From the NCBI RefSeq assembly GCF_007992095.1, contig NZ_BJZP01000009.1:62001-126000 (forward strand): DNA of 64,000 nucleotides, written 5' to 3'. Below are positions 45,279-55,200 of this stretch, piece after piece (position 1 is the first letter of the stretch; each line of letters begins with the position of its first letter). The notes beneath the pieces are model-generated. The model was not told where the DNA came from. It saw only the letters and a program-made list of their open reading frames with translations, and ran no database searches. A program made the translations under genes and the position numbers. This stretch comes from Paenirhizobium naphthalenivorans (lineage in GTDB: Bacteria; Pseudomonadota; Alphaproteobacteria; Rhizobiales; Rhizobiaceae).

Positions 45279-45321
45279 GAACGAAACGATCCGTTCCGAT
45301 ATAGAACGAAACGTACCGTTC
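45279..45321. promoter_or_regulatory. Tandem TetR-type operators
   Basis: GAACGAAACGATCCGTTC (45279-45296) and GAACGAAACGTACCGTTC (45304-45321) match at 16 of 18 positions. Each has GAACG...CGTTC dyad symmetry, and their centres are 25 bp apart. They sit between the divergent TetR and small membrane protein genes, and the second ends 14 nt before the ATG at 45336. Confidence 0.75.
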
Positions 45322-45335
45322 TTATGGAGCTTCCC

Positions 45336-45593
45336 ATGTCCGACAATTCCGCCTCCCGCCTCGCCCCCTCCAGGTTTCGGCTGTCCATTCTCATGCTGGC
45401 CGCCATCTACCCCTTTGTCACCGCCATCCTCTATATCCTGATGCCGCTGACCGACGGTTGGCCGATCTGGCAGCGGACCGCAATTCTGGCGCCACTTATG
45501 GTTTTCAGTATCGTCTATGGCATTGCGCCGATGATCCAGCAGCGTTTCGCCTGGTTTATCCTGCGCCAGTCGCGCCCGGTGACCATCGACTGA
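45336..45593 (+). CDS. Small two-helix membrane protein under TetR control, 85 aa
   Basis: I do not recognise a firm family. MSDNSASRLAPSRFRLS is followed by a first helix (ILMLAAIYPFVTAILYILM, about 17-36) and a second (RTAILAPLMVFSIVYGIAPMI, about 47-67), ending in a short hydrophilic tail. An in-frame ATG at 45324 would add four residues but falls next to the operator. Twin TetR operators lie directly upstream, so expression is probably induced by the regulator's ligand. A role in drug or stress response is plausible only by analogy with TetR-controlled membrane genes. Confidence 0.75.
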   Translation: MSDNSASRLAPSRFRLSILMLAAIYPFVTAILYILMPLTDGWPIWQRTAILAPLMVFSIVYGIAPMIQQRFAWFILRQSRPVTID

Positions 45594-45602
45594 GGTCCGA
45601 TC

Positions 45603-45639
45603 AAAAAAAAGCGAGCCGGAGGGGGCCCCTCCGGCTCGC
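45603..45639 (-). terminator. dnaJ terminator (also faces the small membrane gene)
   Basis: A GC-rich perfect stem, GCGAGCCGGAGGG with CCCTCCGGCTCGC, is preceded on plus by eight A residues that become a T-run on minus. It lies about 30 nt past the dnaJ stop and 10 nt past the plus-strand gene's stop. Confidence 0.85.
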
Positions 45640-45668
45640 GTGAACTATTCCGCGCTGTCACGACTGAA

Positions 45669-46811
45669 TCAGTCGCTCAAGGTATCGAAGAAGTCCTTCA
45701 TCCGGGCAAAGAAACCGGTCGACTCCGGGTTATTCTCCTTAGAGGACAACTGGTCGAATTCCTGCAGTAGTTCGCGCTGTCGCTTGGTGAGCTTCTGCGG
45801 CGTCTCGATCTGGATCTGGATGTAGAGATCGCCCATCTGCGTCGAGCGCAGCACAGGCATGCCCTTGCCTTTCAGGCGGAACTGCTTGCCGACCTGGGTG
45901 CCCTCCGGAACCGTCACGCGGGACTTGGCGCCGTCGAGTGTCACCACATCGAATGTGCCGCCAAGAGCCGCGGTCGTCATGGAGATCGGCACGGAGCAAT
46001 AGAGATCCGCACCATCACGCTGGAAGAACTCGTGCGGTGTGACCGACAGGAAGATGTAGAGATCACCCGAGGGTCCCCCCCGCATCCCAGCCTCGCCTTC
46101 GCCCTGCAGGCGAATGCGCGTTCCGTCCTCGATACCGGCCGGAATATTGACCGACAGTGAGCGCTCCTCTGTCACACGCCCCTGACCACTGCACTTGGTG
46201 CAGGGGTCGGAGATCGTCTGGCCACGACCGTGGCAGGTCGGACAGGTGCGCTCGATGGAGAAAAAGCCTTGGGCTGCGCGAATGCGACCAGAGCCCTGGC
46301 AGGTGGCGCAAGTGGTTGGCTTCGTGCCCGGCTTGGCGCCGGTGCCGGTGCAGGCCTCGCAAGTGATCGAGGTCGGAACCCGGATCTGTGCGGTCTTGCC
46401 AGTGAAGGACTCCTCGAGGGAAATCTCCATGTTGTAGCGAAGGTCGGCGCCGCGTTCGCGACCGCCGGTCGAACGGGCCCGGCCGCCACGGCCGCCACCC
46501 ATCATCTCCCCGAAGATATCCTCGAAAATGTCGGAGAATCCGCCGCCAGCAAATCCGCCGCCCGGATTGAAGCCGCCGCCACCTTGCTCGAAGGCTGCAT
46601 GGCCAAAACGGTCATAGGCTGCCCGCTTCTGCGGGTCCTTGAGCATCTCGTAGGCCTCGTTGAGTTCCTTGAACTTCTTTTCTGCTTCCGCGTCTCCGGG
46701 GTTCTTGTCCGGATGGAATTTCATCGCCAGCTTACGAAAGGCGCTCTTCAGCTCCTTTTCGTCGGCGGTCTTCGTGACCCCGAGGGTTTCGTAGAAATCT
46801 GCTTTTACCAT
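45669..46811 (-). CDS. dnaJ: Chaperone DnaJ (Hsp40)
   Basis: 380 aa. Stimulates DnaK ATPase and delivers substrates. The J domain has the HPD motif (FHPDKNPGD), followed by a Gly/Phe-rich region ([25 protein letters not shown] in pieces). Four CxxCxGxG zinc repeats follow: [24 protein letters not shown] and CTKCSGQG. The C-terminal substrate domains close it. It is separated from dnaK by an unusual gene for an exported protein, 4 nt upstream of dnaJ. Confidence 0.97.
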   Translation of the reverse strand: MVKADFYETLGVTKTADEKELKSAFRKLAMKFHPDKNPGDAEAEKKFKELNEAYEMLKDPQKRAAYDRFGHAAFEQGGGGFNPGGGFAGGGFSDIFEDIFGEMMGGGRGGRARSTGGRERGADLRYNMEISLEESFTGKTAQIRVPTSITCEACTGTGAKPGTKPTTCATCQGSGRIRAAQGFFSIERTCPTCHGRGQTISDPCTKCSGQGRVTEERSLSVNIPAGIEDGTRIRLQGEGEAGMRGGPSGDLYIFLSVTPHEFFQRDGADLYCSVPISMTTAALGGTFDVVTLDGAKSRVTVPEGTQVGKQFRLKGKGMPVLRSTQMGDLYIQIQIETPQKLTKRQRELLQEFDQLSSKENNPESTGFFARMKDFFDTLSD

Positions 46812-46815
46812 GGTT

Positions 46816-47288
46816 TTACAAAGCTCTCAAAGCTCTCTCCACGCTCGCGTGGCTGCCAGTCTTCTTGCCGGCCTGTTTTTCGCAGGCGGACATGTCCTTC
46901 TGGAAGTCCGAAGCCGCAGCGCGGGCGTCTTCGATCAGTAAACGGCGCGGCTCGCCCTTGTTGGCCAAGCCATCCGCGACGGATACAGCAAGATAGGCCA
47001 GTGAATGGGCCGCCATGTCGCAGGAAGTCACGCGGCCGCCATCCTCGCGGCGCTTCAGCGCCGCTTCGATGATCCGGCCGAGTTCACTGCCTGTCTTGGA
47101 AAGCTGCCGGCTGTCGCCCGCACCGATCGCCTTGACGATGGTGGCCTCTGCGGCGCTCACCTTGCGAAAGACCGTTTCCATCTGACCACTATCTTGCGCC
47201 ATAGCGGCGCTTGCGCAGAGGGCCAGCGAAAATACGACTGGCCCGAAGGCCAGCCCTTTGAAGGTAATACGTCGCTCAGGCCGCTGCA

Positions 47289-47289
<1 letters not shown>
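46816..47289 (-). CDS. Exported hypothetical protein lodged between dnaK and dnaJ
   Basis: 157 aa, no family recognised. The N-terminus is a Sec signal peptide ([25 protein letters not shown], cleavage probably AMA-QD), so the product is periplasmic. The mature part is mostly helical ([39 protein letters not shown]) with two cysteines ([17 protein letters not shown]) that could pair. Its ATG overlaps the dnaK stop by one base (TGATG), and it ends 4 nt before dnaJ, so it is translated within the heat-shock operon. I know of no general dnaK-x-dnaJ arrangement with an exported protein. Confidence 0.8.
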
Positions 47290-49202
<1,913 letters not shown>

Positions 49203-49310
49203 GTGATTCTCTCCTTGAAGCAGACTGTCTGAACCCTCGAAAGGCATTCCCTTGACAGCCCCTCGACGTGGATGGTCTGGGATCTCGCGGCCTTAACCGC
49301 GGTTATGTCG

Positions 49311-49342
49311 CGTATATAAGAAGCGGTTTTTCTGACTGCAAG
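49311..49342 (-). promoter_or_regulatory. Sigma-32 (RpoH) heat-shock promoter of dnaK
   Basis: On minus, CTTG (49339-49342), an 18-nt spacer and CTTATATACG (49311-49320) match the alphaproteobacterial RpoH pattern CTTG-N17/18-CYTAT-T--G at every fixed position. The start point would lie near 49305, giving a 100-nt leader. The rest of the 322-nt dnaK-pbp gap shows nothing else I can support. Confidence 0.8.
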
Positions 49343-49524
49343 GCTGGAAACTCGCTGTAATCCAGTAAAAAGAACAGATTGGCTCCGATTGCTCCATCAC
49401 CTCGCGGACAGAAAATGCCCCGTCGGATTCGCACAGACCGGGAGTGGTCAAACCATACGCTGGGCTGCAGCACAAACATGGTTGTTGACCCGCGCCGTTG
49501 CAAGCCGGCAGTGCCGTTTCGGCC

Positions 49525-51786
49525 TCATTGACCCATAATGAGGTCGAGCAGCGTTGTGCGCCGGTTTGCCGGCTGAACCGGAGAGTCCCCGCCGACGTCT
49601 GCGGGCGGAATGGGACCACCCGCCTGAGGCCGATAGGGATCGCCCTGCGGAATCCCCGTTGGTGGCAAGTCCGACTGGCGTGCTGCCGGTGTGCCCGGGG
49701 CCGCCGGATAACGTGTCTCTCCGCCGGAGAACACGTCTGAGAGGATGGTGCCGATCGTCATCGGTTCCGGCTGTGGCTCGATATAGTCGCTGCCGGAGAG
49801 AGGGTCCGGCGTCAGACCGGCATGGGCGGCCGTCATGAAATCGTGCCAGGCCTTGGCGGGCAATCCGCCGCCTGTCACCTTCTTCATTGACTGACCGTCG
49901 TCGTTGCCGAACCACACGCCAGTTGTCAGGTTGCTGGTGTAACCGACAAACAGCGCGTCGCGGAAGGATTGGGTCGTGCCGCTCTTGCCGGCCGCTTCCC
50001 ATCCGGACAGACGGGCTTTCTTGCCGGTGCCATCGGTTATGACGCCCTTCAACATACGGTTCATGTCGGCGATCAGAGGCTCGCCGAGGACACGCGGCGG
50101 TTCCGCGTAGTCGTTCTCGTAAAGAACTTTGCCGTCGGCATTGGAAATCCGGCGAATGATGTGCGGCGTCGCCTTGTAGCCGCCGTTCATGAACGGGGCA
50201 TAGGCGGCGGTCAGTTCAAGCAGGGATACTTCCGAAGTCCCAAGTGCGATCGAAGCGTTGGCCTGCAATTCCGATTCGATGCCGAGCCGGTGGGCGAGCT
50301 TGATAACGTGATCGGGGCCGACCTCCATCACCAGTTGCGCGGCAATGGTATTGAGCGAGTTGGCAAGCGCTTGACTGAGTGTCACGGGGCCGCGGTACTT
50401 CTGGTCATAATTCTCCGGCGTCCACTTGCCGATCCTGACCGGCGCGTCATTGCGGATCGAATCGGGACGAATGCCGTTTTCGAGTGCTGCCGCATAGACG
50501 AACGGCTTGAAGGCCGATCCGGGTTGGCGCTTGGCCTTGACGGCACGGTTGAACTGGCTTTCGGCATAGTCCTTGCCGCCAACGAGGGCGCGGATCGCCC
50601 CGGTGCCATCGATGGAGACAAGTGCGGCTTGCGAAGCGTTGAGCTTTGCGCCGTCGGTATCGAGCGCCTTGACGATCACGGCCTCGGCCTTCTTCTCCAG
50701 CCCCATGTCGATGGTCGTCTCGACGACAAGGTCCTCGCTGATTGTGCCGACGAGGCGCTTCGTCTCCTCGACCACCATGTCGGCGACATATTGACTGGCC
50801 CCGGTCCAGTAGCGCTTGGCCGTTGTCGGCGTCTGGGACATCGCTGTCTTGATCTCGTCGTCCGAGATGTAGCCTTCCTCGCGCATCGCGCCAAGCACGA
50901 CCTGCGCCCGGGCTTCCGCCGCTTGCGGGTCGCGCGCCGGCGACAGCCGCGACGGCGCCTTGAGCAGACCCGCCAGTAGCGCCGCTTCGCCTAGATTCAC
51001 GTCGCGGGCCGACTTGGAGAAGTAGCGCCGTGATGCCGCTTCGACGCCATAGGCGTTGGAACCGAAATAGACGCGGTTGAGATACATCGCCAGGATCTGG
51101 TCCTTGGTGAACTTGTGTTCGAGCCAGAAGGACAGGAGCACTTCTTGGATCTTGCGTTCGATCGTCCGCTCCGGTGAGAGGAACAGGTTCTTGGCCAACT
51201 GCTGCGTCAATGTCGAGCCGCCCTGTACGGTGCGGCGACTGATGAGATTTGTCACCACCGCCCGCGCAAGACCGAGTGGATCCACGCCGAAATGCGAATA
51301 GAAACGTCGGTCCTCAATGGCGATGACAGCCTGCGGGATGAAAGGCGACATGTCCTCGAGCGCCAGCGCCTCGCCACCGGTTGCGCCGCGATTGGCGATC
51401 ACCGTGCCCTCGACGGAGAGAACCTTGAGATTGGGTGGCCGCTCGGGAATCGACCAGGAACTGGCGCTCGGCATGCGCGCGCCGTAATACATCACGATCC
51501 CGCCGACACCGATCGCCCCCCAGATACCAAGCACGATGCACCAGTAGATCACGCGGCCGAGCAGGCCTGTGAGGCCTCTGGCGCGACGTTTGGGCTTGGC
51601 TCCGCCACGACGTTCGCGCGGCGTGGAGGCGGACTTGGGTGACTTCGGTGCCTGTTGTCTGGTGCTTCGGCTCGTGCCCTTGCCACCGATCCGGTCGCCG
51701 GCGTCGAGGCGAATCTCCTCATCGTCGTCGGGCTCGCCCTGAAAGGTCGGCTCGACGCGTTTACGGGATTTGCCTTTTAGTGCCAT
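49525..51786 (-). CDS. Class A penicillin-binding protein (PBP1A family)
   Basis: 753 aa. A basic cytoplasmic N-terminus and one membrane helix (about residues 80-103) precede a GT51 glycosyltransferase domain with EDRRFYSHFGVDPLG and GGSTLTQQLAKN. The transpeptidase domain has the catalytic SAFK tetrad (QPGSAFKPFVYA), the SLN motif (ANSLNT) and KSGT (AGKSGTTQ). It polymerises and cross-links peptidoglycan. A Pro-rich tail ends the protein. It is upstream of dnaK on the same strand but separated by the heat-shock promoter. Confidence 0.93.
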   Translation of the reverse strand: MALKGKSRKRVEPTFQGEPDDDEEIRLDAGDRIGGKGTSRSTRQQAPKSPKSASTPRERRGGAKPKRRARGLTGLLGRVIYWCIVLGIWGAIGVGGIVMYYGARMPSASSWSIPERPPNLKVLSVEGTVIANRGATGGEALALEDMSPFIPQAVIAIEDRRFYSHFGVDPLGLARAVVTNLISRRTVQGGSTLTQQLAKNLFLSPERTIERKIQEVLLSFWLEHKFTKDQILAMYLNRVYFGSNAYGVEAASRRYFSKSARDVNLGEAALLAGLLKAPSRLSPARDPQAAEARAQVVLGAMREEGYISDDEIKTAMSQTPTTAKRYWTGASQYVADMVVEETKRLVGTISEDLVVETTIDMGLEKKAEAVIVKALDTDGAKLNASQAALVSIDGTGAIRALVGGKDYAESQFNRAVKAKRQPGSAFKPFVYAAALENGIRPDSIRNDAPVRIGKWTPENYDQKYRGPVTLSQALANSLNTIAAQLVMEVGPDHVIKLAHRLGIESELQANASIALGTSEVSLLELTAAYAPFMNGGYKATPHIIRRISNADGKVLYENDYAEPPRVLGEPLIADMNRMLKGVITDGTGKKARLSGWEAAGKSGTTQSFRDALFVGYTSNLTTGVWFGNDDGQSMKKVTGGGLPAKAWHDFMTAAHAGLTPDPLSGSDYIEPQPEPMTIGTILSDVFSGGETRYPAAPGTPAARQSDLPPTGIPQGDPYRPQAGGPIPPADVGGDSPVQPANRRTTLLDLIMGQ

Positions 51787-52001
51787 GGCCGGCGATCTTG
51801 CTCCAGAAAACTGTGCGCCTTCGATGCCGGCTTCCTCGGCGTCTCGTTTCGCGCTGTGAATGACAGCCGCATGACGAAAGCGAAGGCGCGGCCGGAGGAC
51901 TGGACTCTAAATGCGGCGATTTAAGGGGGGGTTAAGACGCGGTAAACAATCCCTTGCAGCCGCGGCTTGCGCCAGTCGTTCAAAGAGATCGTTCGTGCGG
52001 T

Positions 52002-52460
52002 CTATTGGCAGAGATCCGCCCATTCGGCGTTCACCAGTTCTGCCATGCGTTGCGGTGCGATATGAACCGCCGAATTGGTAGCGCCTGCGGCAGGCACCAC
52101 CTGGCCGAAGGCCTTCAGCGAGATGTCGCAATAGACCTTGAGGTCGGAAGGCAGGCCGAAGGGGCAGACGCCGCCGACCGGATGGCTGGTCACTTCGACC
52201 ACCTCTTCCGCCCCAAGCATGCGCGGCTTGACGCCGAAACGGTCTTTGAACTTGCGATTGTCGAGCCGCTTGGTGCCGGCAGTGACGACCAGCACGATAG
52301 TGTCGCCGACCCTCAGGCAAATCGTCTTGGCGATCTGGTCGGGTTCGACGCCATGGGCTTCCGCAGCCAATGCGACCGTCGCAGAGCTTGCATCGGTGAC
52401 GATGACGGTGATTTCGGGGGCTTTTTCAGCGAAGAAAGAACGGACGGATTCAAGGCTCAT
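52002..52460 (-). CDS. ybaK: YbaK/EbsC-family aminoacyl-tRNA deacylase-like protein
   Basis: 152 aa, a single YbaK/ProX domain. QIAKTICLRVGDTIVLVVTAGTKRLDNRKFKDRFG and the HPVGGVCPFGLP loop (GGVCPFG) are typical of the editing pocket, with the conserved Lys in AKTICL. E. coli YbaK deacylates Cys-tRNA(Pro); other members edit Ala-tRNA(Pro), so the specificity here is uncertain. It is on the same strand as pbp, 215 nt upstream of it, with a separate promoter likely. Confidence 0.9.
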   Translation of the reverse strand: MSLESVRSFFAEKAPEITVIVTDASSATVALAAEAHGVEPDQIAKTICLRVGDTIVLVVTAGTKRLDNRKFKDRFGVKPRMLGAEEVVEVTSHPVGGVCPFGLPSDLKVYCDISLKAFGQVVPAAGATNSAVHIAPQRMAELVNAEWADLCQ

Positions 52461-52877
52461 GATGCAATTCTAAGCGCATGTCCCGAAGCTGGGCAAGTGC
52501 GAAAAGGAGATGGGCCTTGATATCGCAACCGGGCCTACCCATCTAGGGTCCAACCAGTGCATGCAGCCATTGATTGATGTGTTGCAGCGTTTTGGATCAG
52601 GAATGCGAAGGGAATTAATCATCGGTTAATCACTTCACTTCATTCTAGTGATCATGGGACGCTGGCTGATACCGATAGGTAAAGGCCATGTCCGGAAATG
52701 CGCATTGCTCGTTTCCGCTCCTGACCACGGATGTACTGGCAGGGGCGTCGAAACGGGATAGGAAAGGTCGGGTATCCCCCGGCCTTTTTGCGTTTCTGGG
52801 CCTGAGCGGAGCGCTGCCGTTTCTGGCCTGAACAGGCGAAGCGCGCCGGCTGGCAAGGCGACGCGCCTTCAGTTTTC
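52461..52877. other. 417-bp region between ybaK and the M20 gene
   Basis: No ordinary protein gene is supported. On plus it holds the copy B small RNA (52693-52789). AT-rich sequence around 52610-52660 could hold its promoter, but no clean -35/-10 pair is visible. A 47-codon ATG-led frame (52688-52831) overlaps the RNA and its terminator. Confidence 0.5.
52693..52789 (+). ncRNA. Candidate small RNA, copy B of a two-member family
   Basis: Hairpin 1 is CGGAAA/TTTCCG (52693-52717). Hairpin 2 is CTCCTG/CAGGGG (52718-52745) around the loop ACCACGGATGTACTGG (52724-52739). The terminator is AAGGTCGGG-TATCC-CCCGGCCTTTTT (52764-52789). Compared with copy A, the hairpin-2 segment GACCACGGATGTACTGGC (52723-52740) is identical. 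The stems differ in sequence but still pair, and the terminator has the same 9-bp size and spacing. That pattern of conserved loop and changed stems argues for RNA function. The 5' end is not determined. Confidence 0.62.
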
Positions 52878-54269
52878 TTACGCCGAGGCCAGCGCATCCA
52901 GGATGCGGATCCACGACCGGATGCCTTTATGGAAGGACTTCAGGTCGTATTTCTCGTTTGGCGAGTGAATGCGGTCGTCGGTCAGGCCGAAGCCGACCAG
53001 CAGGGAATCCATGCCGAGCGTTTTCTGGAAATCGCCGACGATCGGGATCGAGCCGCCCATGCCGATGACGACGGCCGGCTTTGGCCATTCGTCCGACAGA
53101 GCGTTCTTCGCCTTGGTCAGGACAGGGGAATCGTAGGACAGCTGGATCGCGGGCGAACCGCCGTGCTCGTGGAAGTCCACCGAGCAGTCGGCCGGGATCT
53201 TGGAGCGTACATAGGCGCGGAAGCTCTCGCGGATCTTCGCCGGGTCCTGCTCGCCGACCAGGCGGAACGAAACCTTGGCCGAGGCTTTGGCGGCGATCAC
53301 GGTCTTGAAGCCTTCGCCGGTATATCCGCCGGTAATACCGTTCACTTCCGCCGTCGGCCGTGCCCAGGTAAGCTCCAGCACCGAGCGGCCTTTTTCGCCC
53401 GAGGGGATCGACAGGCCGACTTCACCAAGGAAGCCTTCTGCCGTACGGCCGAGTGTTTCCCAGGATGCCTTGATATTGGCTGGTGTCTCCTCGACTCCTT
53501 CATAAAAGCCGGGCAGGGTGATGCGGCCGGTCTCGTCATGCAGGCCAGCCAATATCTCGACCAGGATGTGGATCGGATTGGCCGCAGCGCCGCCGAACAG
53601 GCCCGAGTGAAGGTCGCGATCGGCCGCCGTAACGATTATTTCTTCGCCGACCAAGCCGCGTAGTGCCGCCGCAATGGCTGGTGTTTCCGTGTTCCACATG
53701 CTGGTGTCGCAGACCAGCGCATAGTCGGCCTTCAGCTCTTCCGCGTTGGCGGACAGGAATGGCTTGAGCGAGGGCGATCCAGATTCTTCCTCACCCTCGA
53801 ACAGGATACTGACCTTGATCGGCAGGCTGCCATGTACAGCCTTATAGGCGCGGCACGCTTCGACGAAGGTCAAGAGTTGTCCCTTGTCGTCGGATGTGCC
53901 GCGACCGGTGATAACCTTGCGGCCCGGTTCGATCTCCTTGATCGTCGGCGCGAAGGGATCCTCTTCCCAAAGGTTCAGCGGATCGACCGGCTGAACGTCG
54001 TAGTGGCCGTAGAACAAGACGTGCGGCGCGTCGGGTTTTGCCCCGGCGTGGTGGGCGACGACCATCGGATGGCCGGGTGTGTCGCGCATGGAGGCCTCGA
54101 AACCAAGCCCGGTCAACTCGTTGACCAGCCATTCTGCGGCTTTGCGGCACTCGGCCTTGAAGGCCGGATCGGTCGAAATCGAGCGGATCCTGACGAGATC
54201 GAACAGGCGCTCCAGGCTGCCGGGCAAGGTCTGGTCGGCGCGGTCGAGTACGGCGGAAATATCGGTCAT
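52878..54269 (-). CDS. M20-family metallodipeptidase
   Basis: 463 aa. Zinc-dependent peptidase of the M20 (CPG2/ArgE/DapE-like) group. HVLFYGHYDVQPVDP carries the first metal His and catalytic Asp. GRGTSDDKGQL has the bridging Asp, and FEGEEESGSPSL the catalytic and metal Glu. RDLHSGLFGGAAANPIH starts the dimerisation lid. DLKSFHKGI near the end holds the last metal His. The size and motifs fit dipeptidases of the DUG1/carnosinase-like subgroup. Likely cytoplasmic peptide salvage. It stands downstream of MarR on the same strand with a 105-nt gap. Confidence 0.9.
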   Translation of the reverse strand: MTDISAVLDRADQTLPGSLERLFDLVRIRSISTDPAFKAECRKAAEWLVNELTGLGFEASMRDTPGHPMVVAHHAGAKPDAPHVLFYGHYDVQPVDPLNLWEEDPFAPTIKEIEPGRKVITGRGTSDDKGQLLTFVEACRAYKAVHGSLPIKVSILFEGEEESGSPSLKPFLSANAEELKADYALVCDTSMWNTETPAIAAALRGLVGEEIIVTAADRDLHSGLFGGAAANPIHILVEILAGLHDETGRITLPGFYEGVEETPANIKASWETLGRTAEGFLGEVGLSIPSGEKGRSVLELTWARPTAEVNGITGGYTGEGFKTVIAAKASAKVSFRLVGEQDPAKIRESFRAYVRSKIPADCSVDFHEHGGSPAIQLSYDSPVLTKAKNALSDEWPKPAVVIGMGGSIPIVGDFQKTLGMDSLLVGFGLTDDRIHSPNEKYDLKSFHKGIRSWIRILDALASA

Positions 54270-54374
54270 GGCATTTATCCTGCAGATTGCAAATCGTCAG
54301 GACGATAGACCAAAGGCCAGAGCGTTTCGAGGGCGGGCAAAATTAAAATGCGTCAACCGGTCGAGGCGCTGTGG

Positions 54375-54806
54375 TTAGAGCTTGCGGGCGTTTTCGATCG
54401 CCCAGCGCATATATTCGAGCATCAGTTCTTTCTCGAAACGGCGAAATCCGGAGAAAAGCGCCTGATCCGCCTCGTTGGCAGCGGCGAGCGCCTCGTGCTC
54501 GAGATCACGGGCCTTGTCGGTCAGGAAGATGACTTGCGCGCGCCGATCGGAAGGATGCGGGTGGCGCTTGATCAGGCCGTCGCGCTCCATGCGTGACAGT
54601 GTGTTGGCCATGGTCGCCTGTTCGATATCGACCCGCTCGAGAAGCTGTTTCTGAGTGAGCCCTTCTTCGTTCCATAGCTCTATCAACACGGGCAGTTGAC
54701 CGGCCGAAAACCCCAGTTTTGTCGCACGCACCTGAAGAGCGCGGGCAAATCCCTTGGCCAATTGGCCAGCAAGGTAGGTGGCGGAATCAGAACGATTTTG
54801 AGCCAT
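54375..54806 (-). CDS. MarR-family transcriptional regulator
   Basis: 143 aa, one winged-helix domain. LGFSAGQLPVLIELWNEEGLTQKQLLERVDIEQATMANTLSRMERDGLIKRHPHPSDRRAQVIFLT is seen in segments, with the recognition helix at QATMANTLSRME and the wing at HPSDRRAQ. The ligand and targets are unknown. It is the gene flanking the alpha-r7-like RNA, with polA on the other side, as in other rhizobia. Confidence 0.9.
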   Translation of the reverse strand: MAQNRSDSATYLAGQLAKGFARALQVRATKLGFSAGQLPVLIELWNEEGLTQKQLLERVDIEQATMANTLSRMERDGLIKRHPHPSDRRAQVIFLTDKARDLEHEALAAANEADQALFSGFRRFEKELMLEYMRWAIENARKL

Positions 54807-54911
54807 GCCAATGGATAAGCCGGTTCTGATGTGGGCTCAAGAATAAATCGCAGGCGATCCAGTTCCATGGCGGGTCTTTTTGGGGAGGTGGCGGGGAACG
54901 AACAATGATCC

Positions 54912-55050
54912 GGACATAAAGAAGCCGCCATGGCTTGGGGGCGGATACCATGGCGGCTTCGAATGAGGGACAAAGGCCCGGAGAGGGGGATAAGGCCTTT
55001 GTCCAGTCTGAAGCGGCGGGGGACGAGCCTCATTCAGACCGCGGCGTGAT
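54912..55050 (-). ncRNA. Alpha-r7-like small RNA (Smr7C family)
   Basis: Three hairpins in the MarR-polA gap: GTCTGAA/TTCAGAC (55006-55039), GGACAAAGGCC/GGCCTTTGTCC (54968-55004, 11 bp) and GAAGCCGCCATGG/CCATGGCGGCTTC (54921-54960, 13 bp). Read on minus, the last is followed by TTTATG and ends the transcript. Three stem-loops between a MarR gene and polA match what I recall of Smr7C/alpha-r7 in Sinorhizobium meliloti. The strand is inferred from the terminator-like hairpin; ends are approximate. Confidence 0.65.
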
Positions 55051-55200
55051 CAGGCGCCGGTGACTATGAAATGTGTGGTGAAATGCGGCTTTTCAAGGGA
55101 AGGCTGGATTACAAATCTGTAACGTTTGTGTGTTCGGGACGACCGGCCTCAGGCGAACTTTATATGGACGCCCCGGGCGCCCCGCGCTATCCATGCCCAC

